From positions 1,464,001-1,528,000 of the forward strand of contig NZ_CP030032.1 in assembly GCF_003258315.1 (NCBI RefSeq): 64,000 nt of DNA, in the 5' to 3' direction. This DNA comes from Bradymonas sediminis (lineage in GTDB: Bacteria > Myxococcota_A > Bradymonadia > Bradymonadales > Bradymonadaceae). Under the pieces are notes generated by a model. That model did no database searches. It was not told the DNA's origin and saw nothing but the letters and a program-made list of their open reading frames with translations. Position numbers and translations under genes: made by a program. Shown here in pieces: positions 26,806-36,753 of this stretch; positions within the stretch are counted from its first letter, which is position 1; the number at the start of each line of letters is the position of its first letter.

Positions 26806-27264
26806 TTAGCTCGACGCCTGAGCGTAGAGCCATTGCAGTGATTTTTTATCGTTGGAGTCGACGGCCAAGAACTCGACGCCGTATTGGCGCCGGCTCTGCC
26901 CGGTGACCTGGCGGCGGATCACGCCGGCGACTTCAACGCGAATCGGGTCTTCCTGGCCAAGCACCGTGATGTTGAGCTCCACGAAGGTGCCCGACTCAAG
27001 GGTGGTCTCGGTCTGAAGGAGGCAGCCGCCGGGGCTGATATTGAGCACTCGGCCGAAGATCTCGCGCGGCCCGTCGGCCACGCTTACCGCTGCGATGGCC
27101 TGCAGGGGCGCGCGGCGAATGCGGGTATGCGGGCCGGCTTCGAACATCGGGGCGCCCGGGCCGCTGCTGATCGACATCGAGGGGCGGGCTTTTGCGCGGC
27201 TGTCTGTATTCGAAAAAATATGCTGCATTTGGGACTCCATGTCATCAATATTTAGGGCCGTCAT
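26806..27264 (-). CDS. PilZ domain protein (c-di-GMP effector)
   Basis: 152 aa from ATG 27264; a longer frame to 27444 has an unconvincing N-terminus. The PilZ domain covers about residues 40-150. 'RIRRAPLQ' gives the RxxR-type arginines and 'NISPGGCLLQT' the (D/N)xSxxG segment that bind cyclic di-GMP. The rest is a beta-barrel ('GTFVELNITV', 'RRQVTGQSRRQYGVEF'). There is no partner domain, so it would act by binding another protein. It lies between the CDP-alcohol transferase and the FAD oxidoreductase with no obvious functional link. Confidence 0.82.
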   Translation of the reverse strand: MTALNIDDMESQMQHIFSNTDSRAKARPSMSISSGPGAPMFEAGPHTRIRRAPLQAIAAVSVADGPREIFGRVLNISPGGCLLQTETTLESGTFVELNITVLGQEDPIRVEVAGVIRRQVTGQSRRQYGVEFLAVDSNDKKSLQWLYAQASS

Positions 27265-27477
27265 GGCACCGTGCTTCACGTATATCCACCGAACACCAGC
27301 GAGTGTAGCGATGGATCGCGAAGGCGCAAATTTTTTGTTGTTTGGCGGATGCTTCGTCGGCACAAAGTGGTGGCGAAAAATAATTCTCTTCCCTCGATCG
27401 TTCCGGGGGTGAGTGCTAGAATTGTGACCACGAACACGCGTCACAGAACATTTTAGTGCTCTAACAAAGGGAAGTAG

Positions 27478-29112
27478 ATGAGCCAGTCAGTAGCGATTTT
27501 TGGAGGGGGTGTCGCTGGGTTAACCGCGGCCCATGAGTTGATCGAGCGCGGCTATCGCGTCAGCGTCTATGAGCGCCGCGATATCTATGGCGGCAAAGCG
27601 CGAAGTATGGGGATCGGTGAGCCGGGGGTGGACGGGCGCCACCCGCTGCCCGGAGAGCATGGTTTTCGCTTCTTCCCCAGCTTTTATCGCCATCTTCAGG
27701 ACACGATGAAGCGCATTCCTTTCGGGGATAACCCGAAGGGCGTTTACGATAATTTGGTCGCCACCAAGCAGGTGCTCATCGCGCGGGCGGGGGCCGCTGA
27801 GATTCAACTTCCGGCGAATCTTCCCGACTCGATGGGCGATTGGATCAACGTCTTTCGAGTGATGTTTGGCGATATGCTGGGCATTCCCCGGCACGAGATC
27901 CTCTTCTTTATCGACCGGATGCTCCAAATTCTATGCGCCTGTGAGGAGCGCCGGCTCGATGAGTACGAGCAGATCCCCTGGTGGGACTTTATCGAGGCAG
28001 ACACGAAGTCGACCGAGTACCAAAACCTATTGGGCCGCGGGCTTACGCGCTCGCTGGTCGCCATGCAGGCCGAGAAGAGCAGCACCCGCACCGTCGGCGT
28101 GATTTACCTGCAACTGGTCTTCGGCGTGGCCGCGCCCTGGTTGGACGCCGACCGCCTGCTCGACGGGCCGACCAACGACGTGTGGATCGACCCGTGGGTG
28201 CAGTATTTGACGCAGTTAGGGGTTAATTTTTGCCCCGAGACCACCATCGAGGCGTTTGATTGCGACGGCGAGGAGATCACCGGCGTGCGGGCGAATGGAC
28301 CCAACGGAACCTTTGAGGTGTCGGCCGACTATTATATCGCGGCCCTGCCGGTTGAGGCGATGATCGACCTGGTGACGCCCATCATGAAAGAGGGCGCGCC
28401 CTCGTTGGCCAACCTTGACCTGCTGGAGACCAGTTGGATGAACGGGATCCAATACTTCTTGGACCGCGACGTCCCCCTGGCCCACGGGCACGGGATTTTC
28501 ATTCACTCGGAGTGGGCGCTCACGACCGTGTCGCAGGGACAGTTCTGGAAGGATGTCGACCTGTCGAGGTACGGCGACGGTCGTGTCGACGGCATCTTGT
28601 CGGTGTGTATCTCGGATTGGGACACGCCCGGGTTATTGTACGGCAAGCCTGCGTCGCAATGCTCCCCCCAGGAGATCAAAGATGAGGTCTGGGCGCAGCT
28701 CGAAGTCCATATCAACGACAGCGCCCGGCCGATTCTTCACGAAGCCAATATCCTGGACTGGCACCTCGACCCGGCGATTAGCTACCCCGACCCGGGCTCC
28801 CCGGACGCGGCGGTCAACGCCGAGCCCTTGCTGATCAATACGGTGGGGTCCTGGGAGCATCGCCCCGAGGCGGTTACGGGGTTGGATAATTTCTTCGTCG
28901 CCTCGGATTATGTGCGCACCAACACCGACCTGGCGACGATGGAAGGCGCCAATGAGTCGGCGCGTCGGGCGGTCAACGGGATCTTGGAGCGCGGCAATAG
29001 TCGGGAGCGGCGCTGTAAAATCTGGACGCTCGACGAGCCGCCGATTTTCGCGCCCATGCGTGTCTACGACCGCCTGCGCTACGAGATGGGGCTCGGGCAG
29101 GCGGGGCGCTGA
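27478..29112 (+). CDS. FAD-dependent oxidoreductase, phytoene desaturase/amine oxidase superfamily
   Basis: 544 aa. The N-terminal dinucleotide fold 'VAIFGGGVAGLTAAHELIERGYRVSVYERR' in essence is the FAD-binding beta-alpha-beta unit. It is followed by 'GGKARSMG' and 'GEHGFRFFPSFYRHL', a signature seen in carotenoid desaturase-like proteins. The C-terminal part has 'NTDLATMEGANESARRAVNGIL', the usual second FAD contact. RBS AAGGGAAG. The neighbours (TerB-like gene, SDR) do not form a carotenoid cluster, so the substrate is open. A membrane lipid, isoprenoid or squalene-derived substrate is possible. Confidence 0.8.
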   Translation: MSQSVAIFGGGVAGLTAAHELIERGYRVSVYERRDIYGGKARSMGIGEPGVDGRHPLPGEHGFRFFPSFYRHLQDTMKRIPFGDNPKGVYDNLVATKQVLIARAGAAEIQLPANLPDSMGDWINVFRVMFGDMLGIPRHEILFFIDRMLQILCACEERRLDEYEQIPWWDFIEADTKSTEYQNLLGRGLTRSLVAMQAEKSSTRTVGVIYLQLVFGVAAPWLDADRLLDGPTNDVWIDPWVQYLTQLGVNFCPETTIEAFDCDGEEITGVRANGPNGTFEVSADYYIAALPVEAMIDLVTPIMKEGAPSLANLDLLETSWMNGIQYFLDRDVPLAHGHGIFIHSEWALTTVSQGQFWKDVDLSRYGDGRVDGILSVCISDWDTPGLLYGKPASQCSPQEIKDEVWAQLEVHINDSARPILHEANILDWHLDPAISYPDPGSPDAAVNAEPLLINTVGSWEHRPEAVTGLDNFFVASDYVRTNTDLATMEGANESARRAVNGILERGNSRERRCKIWTLDEPPIFAPMRVYDRLRYEMGLGQAGR

Positions 29113-29116
29113 GCGC

Positions 29117-29545
29117 TCAGACGTCCATCTTCTGCTCGCCCTGTAGGCCGAGCAGGAGATGGCCCTCGGCGTGCCATTGATTCCCGCGGCGCACCCAATC
29201 GTCGATGGCCTCGACATCGGTCGCGGGAATCTGCATCACGGCGGCGATTTCCTGAATCGTCGCCGCCTCTTCGGTGAAATAGATGTGGTCGCTATGGGCC
29301 AGGTTGATCAACTCCACCAGCACGATGCGGCGCGCCGATTCCCGGGTGAAGGGCGCGCAGAGCTTCTGGAGGCTCTGCGCGTCGACCTTCTCAAAGACAC
29401 CGTCCGCCGACACGTTTAAGTCGTGGGCGAGGTCGAGCACGAATTGGCGCTCGGCCGGCGAAATATCGTCATCGCTGACCGCCAGATATCCCACCAATTT
29501 GAGCAGCGCCTCTTTCTCGTCCAAGCTCAGATGAAAATTAAACAT
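29117..29545 (-). CDS. TerB-like protein
   Basis: 142 aa, all-helical and acidic. 'LLKLVGYLAVSDDDISPAERQFVLDLA' in essence is the characteristic TerB/DjlA N-terminal repeat (an acidic, metal-binding helix pair), with a second similar segment ('LINLAHSDHIYFTEEAATIQEIA'). Members are linked to tellurite resistance and membrane-associated stress complexes, but small TerB proteins usually lack a known role. RBS AGGGAGAG on the minus strand. It ends four bases from the convergent oxidoreductase stop. Confidence 0.75.
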   Translation of the reverse strand: MFNFHLSLDEKEALLKLVGYLAVSDDDISPAERQFVLDLAHDLNVSADGVFEKVDAQSLQKLCAPFTRESARRIVLVELINLAHSDHIYFTEEAATIQEIAAVMQIPATDVEAIDDWVRRGNQWHAEGHLLLGLQGEQKMDV

Positions 29546-29607
29546 GCTTCGCTCTCCCTAAAAAAAGATTTGGCAGACTGAGCGCGACCGACCCCGGACG
29601 CGCTCGA

Positions 29608-30318
29608 TTACATCTTGCCCGAGACCGGGATCAGCGCGCCGTTGATGGGGGCGCCGGTCGGTTGAGTGAGGCCAAAGATGATGTCGGCGAGTTGGTCGCG
29701 GGTGACCCATTTGTCGAAGTCCGAGTCGGGCATCGCGTCGCGGTTCGCCGGGGTGTCGATGACCGTGGGGAGCAGGGCGTTGATGGTCACGTCGAGGGCC
29801 TTAACTTCGTCGGCGACCGATTTCGTCAGCGCGTTGAGCGCCGCCTTGGTCGCCGCGTAGGGTCCCTCGCCCTGTTGGGGGTTCAGGGTTGATTTTGAAC
29901 TCATTAAGACGATTCGCCCGAGGTTTTGGGCCTTCATCTTCGGCAGAATCTCGCGCAGGAGCAGCAAGGAGGAGCGCAGGTTTGCGTCGAGCAAAAAGTC
30001 GATATCGTCGTCGCTGACCTCGCCCATGAGCGCCCAGCGAAATCCGCCCGCGCAATGCACCAAAGCGTCGATGGCGCCGATATTCTTCTCGATGGCGTCC
30101 ACCCCGTCACGCACGGCCGCCGGTTCGCGCAGGTCGAGGCCAATCCAATGCAGATTCTTATCGTCGGCGTCCGCGTGAATCTCGGTGCTCTCGGCCGGCA
30201 CGGCCTGGGGAAGGTCGGCGGCGATGACCGTTAAGCCCGCCTCTGAAAACCGCGCGCAAACCCGACTTCCCAGCGCGCCCGCCGCGCCCGTGACCAATAC
30301 TCGTTGAATCGCTGCCAT
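29608..30318 (-). CDS. Short-chain dehydrogenase/reductase
   Basis: 236-aa NAD(P)-dependent oxidoreductase. Cofactor motif 'TGAAGALG' (residues about 10-17), 'HCAGG' after beta-4, and the active-site Tyr-Lys in 'YAATKAA', with Ser in 'VLMSSKS'. Length is on the short side of classical SDRs. The closest architecture I recall is dihydropteridine-reductase-like or general SDR; the substrate cannot be assigned. RBS AGGAG precedes ATG. Same orientation as the TerB-like gene, 62 bp upstream of it. Confidence 0.88.
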   Translation of the reverse strand: MAAIQRVLVTGAAGALGSRVCARFSEAGLTVIAADLPQAVPAESTEIHADADDKNLHWIGLDLREPAAVRDGVDAIEKNIGAIDALVHCAGGFRWALMGEVSDDDIDFLLDANLRSSLLLLREILPKMKAQNLGRIVLMSSKSTLNPQQGEGPYAATKAALNALTKSVADEVKALDVTINALLPTVIDTPANRDAMPDSDFDKWVTRDQLADIIFGLTQPTGAPINGALIPVSGKM

Positions 30319-30656
30319 CGCAAAACTCCTCTAGTTAGGACCAATCGAAAACCCTGGAGCGGGTGAAGAGAAAAAGATCGTCAACGTACTTTTCTCCCCG
30401 GTGCAGAACAATATAATTTCATTAGCATGCGGGCCCAGCGCGCGGCAATTGGGCGTGCGGGCCCCCGTCCAGCGCGCTCGTTGATCTCGACGGTGGGATT
30501 TTTGGGGTTTTTAAGTTGCGTCGGGGCAGTCGATTCTTCAACGATGGTTGTTCCTGCGCCGGGAAACACGTATGAATAGAGGGCATTTCGCAGCCATGAA
30601 TCGAGCTGTGAGGCTGATATTTTGCATCATCTATGAAGCGATTTTAGGAGCGAATG
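30319..30656. other. Divergent intergenic region, no gene seen
   Basis: Upstream of the minus-strand SDR and the plus-strand phosphatase gene. It contains two direct copies of GCGGGCCC about 20 bp apart (around 30430-30470) and an A/T-rich patch near 30410. A 62-codon minus-strand frame here has no supporting features. Confidence 0.4.
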
Positions 30657-32264
30657 ATGGAGGTCCAATTCTGGGCGACAACCGACACCGGGCTGGCGCG
30701 CGATCATAACGAGGATAATTTCCTCGTCGATCGCGACCTGAGCCTCTTCGTGGTCTGCGACGGCATGGGCGGCCACGCCGCCGGTGAGGTCGCCAGCGCC
30801 ATGAGTATCCAGGTGATCTCGGAGATAATCGCCGAGAACCGCGATATTCTCGACGCCTACGAGCGCGAACCCTCGCGCACGCTCGCCCAGGATGCGGTCT
30901 TAGACCTGATGGACACCGCGATCACAGAGGCCTGCCGGCGAATCTTCGAGGCGGCCGAGGCTGACCCCGACCGCCACGGCATGGGCACGACTTGCTGCGC
31001 GCTTTTGCTGCTCGCCGGGCGAGGGTTCGTGGGGCATGTGGGCGACTCGCGCATCTATCATATTCGCGATGGTGACGTGGATCTGGTCACCATGGACCAC
31101 TCGTTCCTCAACGAAATGATTCGCCAGGGGCGCGCAAAAGAGGGGGATTCGATCCCGAATCAAAACGCCGTGACCCGCGCCGTGGGCGTGCGCCCAAGCG
31201 TCGAGGTCGACACCTTCGATATCGAGGTTGAGCAAGATGATCTCTTCATCATCTGCAGCGATGGGCTCAGCGGTTATTTTGAGAGTGACGAGCAAATCCT
31301 TGGCTTGATCGACCCAGACGACCTGGAGGGCAGCACGTACCGCTGCATCGAGCACGCGCTGCGCGGGGGCGGTCGCGACAATATCACGACGATTCTCGCG
31401 CGCGTCGACCGTTTGCGGTCGCCGCGTCGCACCGTCATGGATAGCGAGACGCTGCGCGCGCTTAAGGCCTGTGATTATTTCGCCCACGCGACGCCCTCGG
31501 AGTTCAGCCAACTCTGCGATATCGCCGAGCGCCATCACTTTGAGGCCGGCGAAGATATCATTGAGCCCAATCGACCCGCCGAATTCCTATGCCTGGTGAT
31601 CAACGGGTCGGTCGGCATCACTGGCGACAAGCCCAGCGCGACCGTGCTCGATGCCGGCGATACCTTCGGTGAAGTGAGCCTATTTGGGGAGTCTAAGAGC
31701 AACGAGGGCTATACGGCGCTGGCGCCCACGCGACTTGTTGTCTTCCAGCGCGACGCGCTTTTTGGACTGCTTCGCGCGCGCCCCTCGCTGGCCGCCAAGG
31801 TGCTCTTTGGCCTCGCCGCCAATATGGCGGAGCAATTGCGTCGGGTGCCCGCCGAGTTGCGCTTTGAGCCCCAGCTCTGGGACGAGGTCAGCATCCACAG
31901 CGACCATACGCCCGCTCCCGGCTTTATGGTGATTAATGATAATCTGGACGTCGAGACTCGGTCGATGCCGGGGCTGAGCCCGGCGCAGGCGCCGGCGCCC
32001 GCGTCGAAGTCAACGCCACCGCCGCGGGTGCAATCGCCGCCCAAGGGCTCGACCATGCCGCCGCTGCCGCCGAGCGCCGCAAAAGCAGGCGCGGCTGCGC
32101 CCAAGAAGAGTAAGCTCAACGCCCAGAAGCGACCGCTGCCGCCGCGCCCGACGCTGCCGCCGGAGCTCGAGGATGATATTGAGACCCAGCAAAACGTGGA
32201 CCTCGACGAGCTGCGAAAGACCACACAATTTGACCGCTTTGACGCGAAATTTGATAAATTATAA
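30657..32264 (+). CDS. PP2C-type protein phosphatase fused to a cyclic nucleotide-binding domain
   Basis: 535 aa from ATG 30657, six bases after TTAGGAG. Residues about 5-250 are a PP2C/Stp-type phosphatase: 'DTGLARDHNEDNF', 'VVCDGMGGHAAGEVAS', 'GHVGDSRIY', 'CSDGLSGYF' and 'GGRDNITTIL', with the metal-binding Asp residues present. Residues about 265-385 are a cNMP-binding jelly roll ('RHHFEAGEDIIEPNRPAEFLCLVINGSVGI' and 'AGDTFGEVSLFGE' in essence). The usual cyclic-nucleotide Arg is not obvious. A Pro/Lys-rich disordered tail follows. It probably reverses Hanks-kinase phosphorylation under ligand or docking control; several such kinases are expected in this lineage, one in this window. Confidence 0.88.
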   Translation: MEVQFWATTDTGLARDHNEDNFLVDRDLSLFVVCDGMGGHAAGEVASAMSIQVISEIIAENRDILDAYEREPSRTLAQDAVLDLMDTAITEACRRIFEAAEADPDRHGMGTTCCALLLLAGRGFVGHVGDSRIYHIRDGDVDLVTMDHSFLNEMIRQGRAKEGDSIPNQNAVTRAVGVRPSVEVDTFDIEVEQDDLFIICSDGLSGYFESDEQILGLIDPDDLEGSTYRCIEHALRGGGRDNITTILARVDRLRSPRRTVMDSETLRALKACDYFAHATPSEFSQLCDIAERHHFEAGEDIIEPNRPAEFLCLVINGSVGITGDKPSATVLDAGDTFGEVSLFGESKSNEGYTALAPTRLVVFQRDALFGLLRARPSLAAKVLFGLAANMAEQLRRVPAELRFEPQLWDEVSIHSDHTPAPGFMVINDNLDVETRSMPGLSPAQAPAPASKSTPPPRVQSPPKGSTMPPLPPSAAKAGAAAPKKSKLNAQKRPLPPRPTLPPELEDDIETQQNVDLDELRKTTQFDRFDAKFDKL

Positions 32265-32271
32265 GGCTAAT

Positions 32272-33018
32272 ATGTTTTGCTTAAACGCATCAATCGCGAT
32301 GCCCGAAGTGACAAAAAGACGACGCGGAGCGTTTATTCTGGTGCTCTGCACGCTGATGGCGATGCAATTATGGGCGTGTGACAAAAAGGGCGTTGATGCC
32401 GCCGGGGCCAAGGCCGGCGCCGCTGCGCCGTCGGGCCCGGCGCCCGAGAGCAAGCTCACCTCCAGCAGCAAACTGCTGTTCAGCGATGACTTCGAGTCGG
32501 GCAAGCTCTCGCCTCGCTGGTCGCGCGGAAAAGGCGAAGGCGGCGTTGGGAAGTGGATGCTCAAAGACGGCGGGGTGGTCGGCGTGGACCTGCGAAACGA
32601 CCCGCTGTGGCTCGACCAAGAATTGCCCGACAAGGTGCGCATTGAGTTTGACATCGAGGCGCTCTCCTCGGTCGGCGACCTCAAGGTCGAGGTCTTCGGC
32701 GACGGGGTGAACCACCAATCCGGCTATGTGCTGATCTTCGGCGGTTGGACCAATACCCTCGACGTCATCGCGCGCCTCGACGAGCACGGCAAAGACCGTA
32801 AGGCGCGAAATACCAGGGGCGTGATGGCCGGGCATACCTACCGCATGGCCATCGAGCGCACTGACTCGACGCTGCATTGGTTCGTGGATGATAAATTATT
32901 CATGAGCTACGAGGATAAGGAGCCGCTGATGGGCGAGGGGCATCGTCACTTCGCTTTTAGCGTGTGGTCGGCGCCGGTGCGCTACGATAACGTCAAGGTC
33001 TATGATTTGAGCCAATAA
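32272..33018 (+). CDS. Lipoprotein with concanavalin-like (jelly-roll) domain
   Basis: About 248 aa. ATG 32272 has AAGG upstream; the signal peptide has a basic N-region 'KRRRGAF' and a lipobox 'LWAC' (about residue 37). After an Ala/Gly linker, residues about 62-246 form a single beta-sandwich: 'FSDDFESGKLSPRW', 'WLDQELPDKVRIEFDIEA', 'LHWFVDDKLFMSYED', 'VRYDNVKVYDL'. This is the pattern of ConA-like lectin/glucanase and family-16-type domains. No catalytic Glu pair is apparent, so glycan or ligand binding is more likely than hydrolysis. It starts 7 bp after the phosphatase gene, probably in one operon. Confidence 0.72.
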   Translation: MFCLNASIAMPEVTKRRRGAFILVLCTLMAMQLWACDKKGVDAAGAKAGAAAPSGPAPESKLTSSSKLLFSDDFESGKLSPRWSRGKGEGGVGKWMLKDGGVVGVDLRNDPLWLDQELPDKVRIEFDIEALSSVGDLKVEVFGDGVNHQSGYVLIFGGWTNTLDVIARLDEHGKDRKARNTRGVMAGHTYRMAIERTDSTLHWFVDDKLFMSYEDKEPLMGEGHRHFAFSVWSAPVRYDNVKVYDLSQ

Positions 33019-33045
33019 GCTCCTTGAGGTTTGATGGGCGACCCG

Positions 33046-33075
33046 TTGCTCGACGCGCGTTGGGTCTGCTATATT
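33046..33075 (+). promoter_or_regulatory. Predicted sigma-70 promoter
   Basis: TTGCTC (33046-33051) and TATATT (33070-33075) are separated by 18 bp, 45 bp upstream of the next gene start at 33121. Confidence 0.5.
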
Positions 33076-33120
33076 TTGTCTGCCTAAATCCGATAAAACC
33101 GCTGCTACCCAAGAGAATCG

Positions 33121-34464
33121 ATGGATTCCCGACTTGCTTTACAAATAGCCCTTGGTGTTCTGGTCTCGCTGATCATTCTGGTCGCTGGACTCATCATCTA
33201 TGAGGTCACCTACGAAGCTGAGGCGCAGGTGGTCGAGACCGTGATGATTCCGGCCGATGATAATAAGGTTCAGCCCAACCCCTGGGCGTCCGAGGCCAAC
33301 CGCGAAGCCGCCATCAAATTGGTGAAGCGAAAAGTCGTCAAACTCGAGGAGGTCAAAGACTCCAAGAAGGGGGCTGCTAAAGACGGCGAAGAAGAAGTCG
33401 CGCCGACGCGGGTCGAGCAGCTGATGGCAGATAAGGACTTTATCGAGAAAAAGCTCAAGCTTAAGAATGTTGAGCCGGTCGGTTGGACCGCGCAGTGGTG
33501 GGGCGACACCAAATACGGCCCCCAATATTATCTGGTGAAATACGAGTTCAAGGACGCCTATATCGGCGTGGGCCCGACCTGGTTGGTGGACCTGAAGACC
33601 CAAAAGGTCGTGGCGAAAAATGTGCTCGCCAATGTCGCGCTCGACCCCGGCAAGGGCGTCGAATCCGGCTATTATGATAAGGCGGCGCAGGTCGTCTCGG
33701 CGATCACCAACCACCGCTTCGACTCCGGGGTCAACCTGGGCGGCGCGCTGCTCTTGTACTTTGCCGAGAACGTGAGCAAGAGCGAAGAGGATACGATCCT
33801 CGGCTGGACCATCACGCATGACCGCGGCAACCAATTCGACGCGTATTTCCAGTGGATGGAAAATGGGGAGTCGACCTACGCGCAATTCGCCTTTGATTAC
33901 GACCGAAAGGCGCTGCGGGCGGTCAACCTTCAGGCGGCTGATATCATGCGCGCCGGCGAGGCGGTGACCCATACCAAGGCGGTCGATATCATGCCCAATA
34001 GCTACGACGCCGATAAGCGCGCGTGGATCGGGCCGGCCAAAAAAGCCTCGACGCAGCCGCGCACCCGCGCCCGCTTCAAGGCGCTGGCGAGCGTGCTCAA
34101 TGAGAGCGAATTAGTTGAGTCTTTTCAGTGGCTTCTGACCGGTCAGGGCACCAAGCCCGAAGACCTGGAGCGATGCAAGGAGACCCATAATTGCCGCTTT
34201 ATGCCGCAACAAAAAGACAAAGACACCTACCGCATCATCTATATCTTTAACGTCGACCGGGACAAGAGCTTCGACCCCAAGAATATCGATCCCGAGTGGG
34301 TCTGCGAGTATAGCCTCAACGTCGATGAAGCGGCCAAAAAGGCCAAGGGCTGGGCGAGTAAAAGCCAATGCGTGGCCTGGGATGTCAACGTGAAGACCGA
34401 CACCATCACGCCCATCGGCCAGACCAGCACGCTCGCCTATCGCGCGATTCACCCGCGGATCTAA
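33121..34464 (+). CDS. Membrane-anchored protein of unknown function
   Basis: 447 aa. One N-terminal TM helix (about residues 7-28, 'ALGVLVSLIILVAGLIIYEV'), then a charged, probably periplasmic region with Lys/Glu-rich linker (about 60-95). A mixed alpha/beta domain with 'WWGDTKYGPQYYLVKYEFKD' in essence and a C-terminal domain with three Cys ('ERCKETHNCRF', 'EWVCEY') follow. I do not recognise the family. The sequence is soluble-looking beyond the anchor and reads as a single intact gene with its own promoter and a downstream terminator, so it is a monocistronic unit. Confidence 0.75.
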   Translation: MDSRLALQIALGVLVSLIILVAGLIIYEVTYEAEAQVVETVMIPADDNKVQPNPWASEANREAAIKLVKRKVVKLEEVKDSKKGAAKDGEEEVAPTRVEQLMADKDFIEKKLKLKNVEPVGWTAQWWGDTKYGPQYYLVKYEFKDAYIGVGPTWLVDLKTQKVVAKNVLANVALDPGKGVESGYYDKAAQVVSAITNHRFDSGVNLGGALLLYFAENVSKSEEDTILGWTITHDRGNQFDAYFQWMENGESTYAQFAFDYDRKALRAVNLQAADIMRAGEAVTHTKAVDIMPNSYDADKRAWIGPAKKASTQPRTRARFKALASVLNESELVESFQWLLTGQGTKPEDLERCKETHNCRFMPQQKDKDTYRIIYIFNVDRDKSFDPKNIDPEWVCEYSLNVDEAAKKAKGWASKSQCVAWDVNVKTDTITPIGQTSTLAYRAIHPRI

Positions 34465-34496
34465 GCGCCTCGTCGCGCCTGCTACTGACCTCCTTT

Positions 34497-34528
34497 GGAT
34501 GAGCCGCTGACGTGATGGCGGCTCATCC
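34497..34528 (+). terminator. Intrinsic terminator hairpin
   Basis: GGATGAGCCGC (34497-34507) pairs perfectly with GCGGCTCATCC (34518-34528); CATTTCT follows. It ends the membrane-anchored gene at 34464. Confidence 0.75.
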
Positions 34529-34561
34529 CATTTCTACCGACTCTCTATTTTGAAACCCGTT

Positions 34562-35149
34562 ATGAACCGTGAAGAACTCGTGAAGCTCGCCGGCGAGAAG
34601 CTGGCCAGCTCGATTTTCCGTGACGCCCCGACTGAGGTCGCCGGCCTTGAGACCCGCGCGTTTGGCGAGATGACCAGCGAGGACGTGCGGGTATTCTTCT
34701 ACGAGGACGTGCTCGATGAGTTGATCTTCGCGGCCACCTACCGGGATGAGCCGTCGTTTGCGCTTTTGCTCGGCGCGTTCGCGGTCGATAAGACGGGACC
34801 CTTTATGGAGGTCACCGGCTTCTCGAGTTTCCAGCAGCTCGCGGAGCTCGACGCGCTCTACCGGGAGTTAAAGCCCGAGATGGATGAGCTCATTGGGGAC
34901 TTCAACGCGGCTCGTCAGCCGCTTGAGCATGTGGTGGGGTTATTCGTGGGCGCGCCGGGCTCCGAGGGGAAGTTGCTGCCCGAGATCGCGCGCGTTCACC
35001 TGAGCCTCTTTAATGTCCCCTATCAGGTCGCCGCGGTTATTGACCCCGAAAACGGGTGTCTCGGTCTGCACGCGCGACCGCCCTCGTCGGCGTTTTTCAA
35101 TTTACCATTTTGGACCGTCCGTCATCGGGAAGACTCCGAGCCGGAGTGA
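34562..35149 (+). CDS. MPN/JAB1-like protein with a lost JAMM metal site
   Basis: 195 aa from ATG 34562. The core 'VVGLFVGAPG' ... 'LSLFNVPYQVAAVIDPENGCLGL' (about residues 123-170) follows the JAB/MPN fold, where active enzymes have 'VGWYHTHPG' ... 'H..FF..PYQVALVVDP'. The zinc-binding His-x-His is replaced by Val-Gly-Ala, and the downstream Ser and Asp are not conserved. If the fold assignment is right, the protein is a catalytically dead MPN, perhaps a scaffold. No ubiquitin-like or E1/E2-like partner is seen nearby. The RBS is weak. The fold is inferred from local pattern only. Confidence 0.6.
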   Translation: MNREELVKLAGEKLASSIFRDAPTEVAGLETRAFGEMTSEDVRVFFYEDVLDELIFAATYRDEPSFALLLGAFAVDKTGPFMEVTGFSSFQQLAELDALYRELKPEMDELIGDFNAARQPLEHVVGLFVGAPGSEGKLLPEIARVHLSLFNVPYQVAAVIDPENGCLGLHARPPSSAFFNLPFWTVRHREDSEPE

Positions 35150-35286
35150 GCCGTAGCGACGCCCCGTTGAGCGTTTGCGTCCCGCGCGTTGCCTTGCAGA
35201 CAAAGCGCGGTTGACGAACGTGCGAGAATGTTGTGTCAATGGGGTGGCTAGTATTGATTCCACTTTTTTTGATCGAGGAGCTATAA

Positions 35287-36603
<1,317 letters not shown>

Positions 36604-36637
36604 ACTATCGTCTGAGGTCTGAGGCCCTGCATAACAC

Positions 36638-36672
36638 AAATGCCCGCACAACCTTTGGTTGTGCGGGCATTT
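36638..36672. terminator. Enolase terminator, long perfect stem
   Basis: AAATGCCCGCACAACC (36638-36653) pairs with its exact complement at 36657-36672 around TTT. GGCTTTTG follows on the plus strand. Confidence 0.8.
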
Positions 36673-36715
36673 GGCTTTTGCGCGTGGGCCTCGGCTGGGG
36701 TGGCCTCGCCCAATC

Positions 36716-36744
36716 GCCCCTCATAACCTGCGGATATGAGGGGC
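36716..36744 (+). terminator. Second hairpin after enolase
   Basis: GCCCCTCATA (36716-36725) pairs with TATGAGGGGC (36735-36744), followed by TTTCGTGTTTT. It works as a back-up terminator facing the convergent propeller gene. Confidence 0.7.
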
Positions 36745-36753
36745 TTTCGTGTT

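Noticed and set aside
30381-30569. 62-codon minus-strand frame in the phosphatase upstream region
   Set aside because: No RBS or conserved motif; probably chance.
35211-35257. Enolase promoter (TTGACG or TTGTGT with TATTGA)
   Set aside because: Spacings of 12-15 bp or poor -10 matches; not supportable from sequence alone.
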